Shown in pieces: positions 63,512-64,000 of a stretch of 64,000 bases of DNA (position 1 is the first letter of the stretch; every line of letters starts with the position of its first letter). Source of the stretch: a virus. The notes under the pieces are model-generated. The model did not search any database and had not been told where the DNA came from. It saw only the letters and a program-made list of their open reading frames with translations. A program made the translations under genes and the position numbers. The stretch is from IMG/VR virus record IMGVR_UViG_3300024999_000029, positions 248,001 to 312,000 of that record. One strand, 5' to 3'.

Positions 63512-63526
63512 ATTAAAAATATAAAA
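63512..63526 (+). promoter_or_regulatory. AT-rich intergenic motif (second of two)
   Basis: ATTAAAAATATAAAA directly before AGGAGG of the next fibre gene. Two copies in one 80-nt gap. Confidence 0.45.
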
Positions 63527-63542
63527 TAGGAGGAAAATATAA

Positions 63543-63956
63543 ATGTCTCAAACTTTTTCGATGAGTAATTCTATACTTGACCATTGGTTCGGATTAACAA
63601 GCCCAACCGTTCCTACGAATTGGTATATGGGAATTTCTACCAGTTCAATTTCCCCTGATGGATCGGGAATATCAGAACCAACATCAGATCCAAATTATGC
63701 CAGAGTAGCTATAGCAAATTCAAAAGTTAGCTTCACAACTTCATCGAATGGTTCTCTGTCTAATGCCGTACAATTCACGTTTCCAGAGTCTACTATTTCG
63801 TGGGGAACTATTACGCACTTTTTTTTATCAGATGCAGCAACGTCTGGAAATATTAAAGTTTATGGAGCTTTAACAGCCAGTAGAACAGTAGAGTCTCAAA
63901 CAACTCTGATTCTTGCTGTAGGAGCATTACAGATTAACTTACAAAATATTGCATAG
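63543..63956 (+). CDS. Tail fibre/receptor-binding protein, small
   Basis: 137 residues: WYMGISTSSISPDGSGISEP, NYARVAI, AVQFTFPESTISWGTITHFF, a beta layout common in small phage fibre proteins (L-G-L-S-T-x-P ... E-P ... Y-x-R-V ... F-P ... W-G-x-I-x-H-F). Probably a trimeric surface domain at the tail tip. Confidence 0.55.
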   Translation: MSQTFSMSNSILDHWFGLTSPTVPTNWYMGISTSSISPDGSGISEPTSDPNYARVAIANSKVSFTTSSNGSLSNAVQFTFPESTISWGTITHFFLSDAATSGNIKVYGALTASRTVESQTTLILAVGALQINLQNIA

Positions 63957-63968
63957 GCGGTGATGTAA

Positions 63969-64000
63969 ATGGCTCATCCACTATATCAACAAAAGTTACA
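63969..64000 (+). CDS. Start of next gene (cut by window end)
   Basis: An ATG after AGGCGGTGATGTAA opens MAHPLYQQKL and runs off the window. Too short to identify; by position a further fibre or tail-tip gene. Confidence 0.4.
   Translation, partial: MAHPLYQQKL

Overview
The window is a 64-kb piece of an AT-rich temperate siphophage, or a prophage, of a low-GC Gram-positive anaerobe, most likely a clostridium (host is inference). The evidence is AGGAGG-type ribosome binding sites, frequent TTG and GTG starts, TTGACA/TATAAT promoters, an AgrB homologue, an IS66 element and a full head-tail gene set. Every gene but one (61174-61923) is on the + strand. No sheath gene is visible, which argues for a long non-contractile tail. 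No tRNA, rRNA or CRISPR array was seen.

Head and neck (1-17.7 kb): a phosphoesterase whose start lies outside the window, a probable small terminase, the large terminase and the portal. Next come a protease/scaffold-like protein, a probable decoration protein, the major capsid protein, and connector, closure and terminator-like genes. A complete IS66 (5801-8272, 8-bp target duplication) interrupts the end of a small gene, followed by a free-standing zinc-ribbon nuclease. The tail tube protein is at 17732-18520.

Fibre region (18.9-42.4 kb): about 24 kb between the tube gene and the tail chaperone. It holds a beta-helix protein, a 991-residue protein built from about 60 short repeats, a five-gene paralogous family (two members with a CYLTTAC/CFI-box-like C-terminus), three fibre genes with Mtd-like N-termini, and a 911-residue fibre. 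A second zinc-ribbon nuclease and an accessory island (36.4-39.7 kb) with small membrane proteins, an AgrC-like membrane domain and AgrB are embedded in it.

Tail tip (42.7-60.4 kb): probable tail chaperone, a small tail gene, a misplaced tyrosine recombinase, then a tape measure gene split by a 1,216-nt group I intron carrying a third zinc-ribbon nuclease, then Dit and Tal. Between Dit and Tal sits an accessory block with its own promoters: a MazF-like toxin-antitoxin pair, a membrane protein, an XRE regulator, an antirepressor, and an RNA-repeat/toxin locus.

After Tal (60.4-64 kb): a secreted chimera built from a duplicated Tal C-terminus, a convergent secreted stalk-domain protein with the same signal peptide, a second RNA-repeat/toxin locus that looks like a type III toxin-antitoxin system, and baseplate or fibre genes.

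The structural genes are probably co-transcribed late; many gaps between them carry the motif ATTAAA(A)ATATAA. The accessory genes have host-type promoters, consistent with expression in the lysogen. The strongest novelty is the locus at 56522-57447, which has type III toxin-antitoxin architecture but an unrelated, PBECR4-like toxin.
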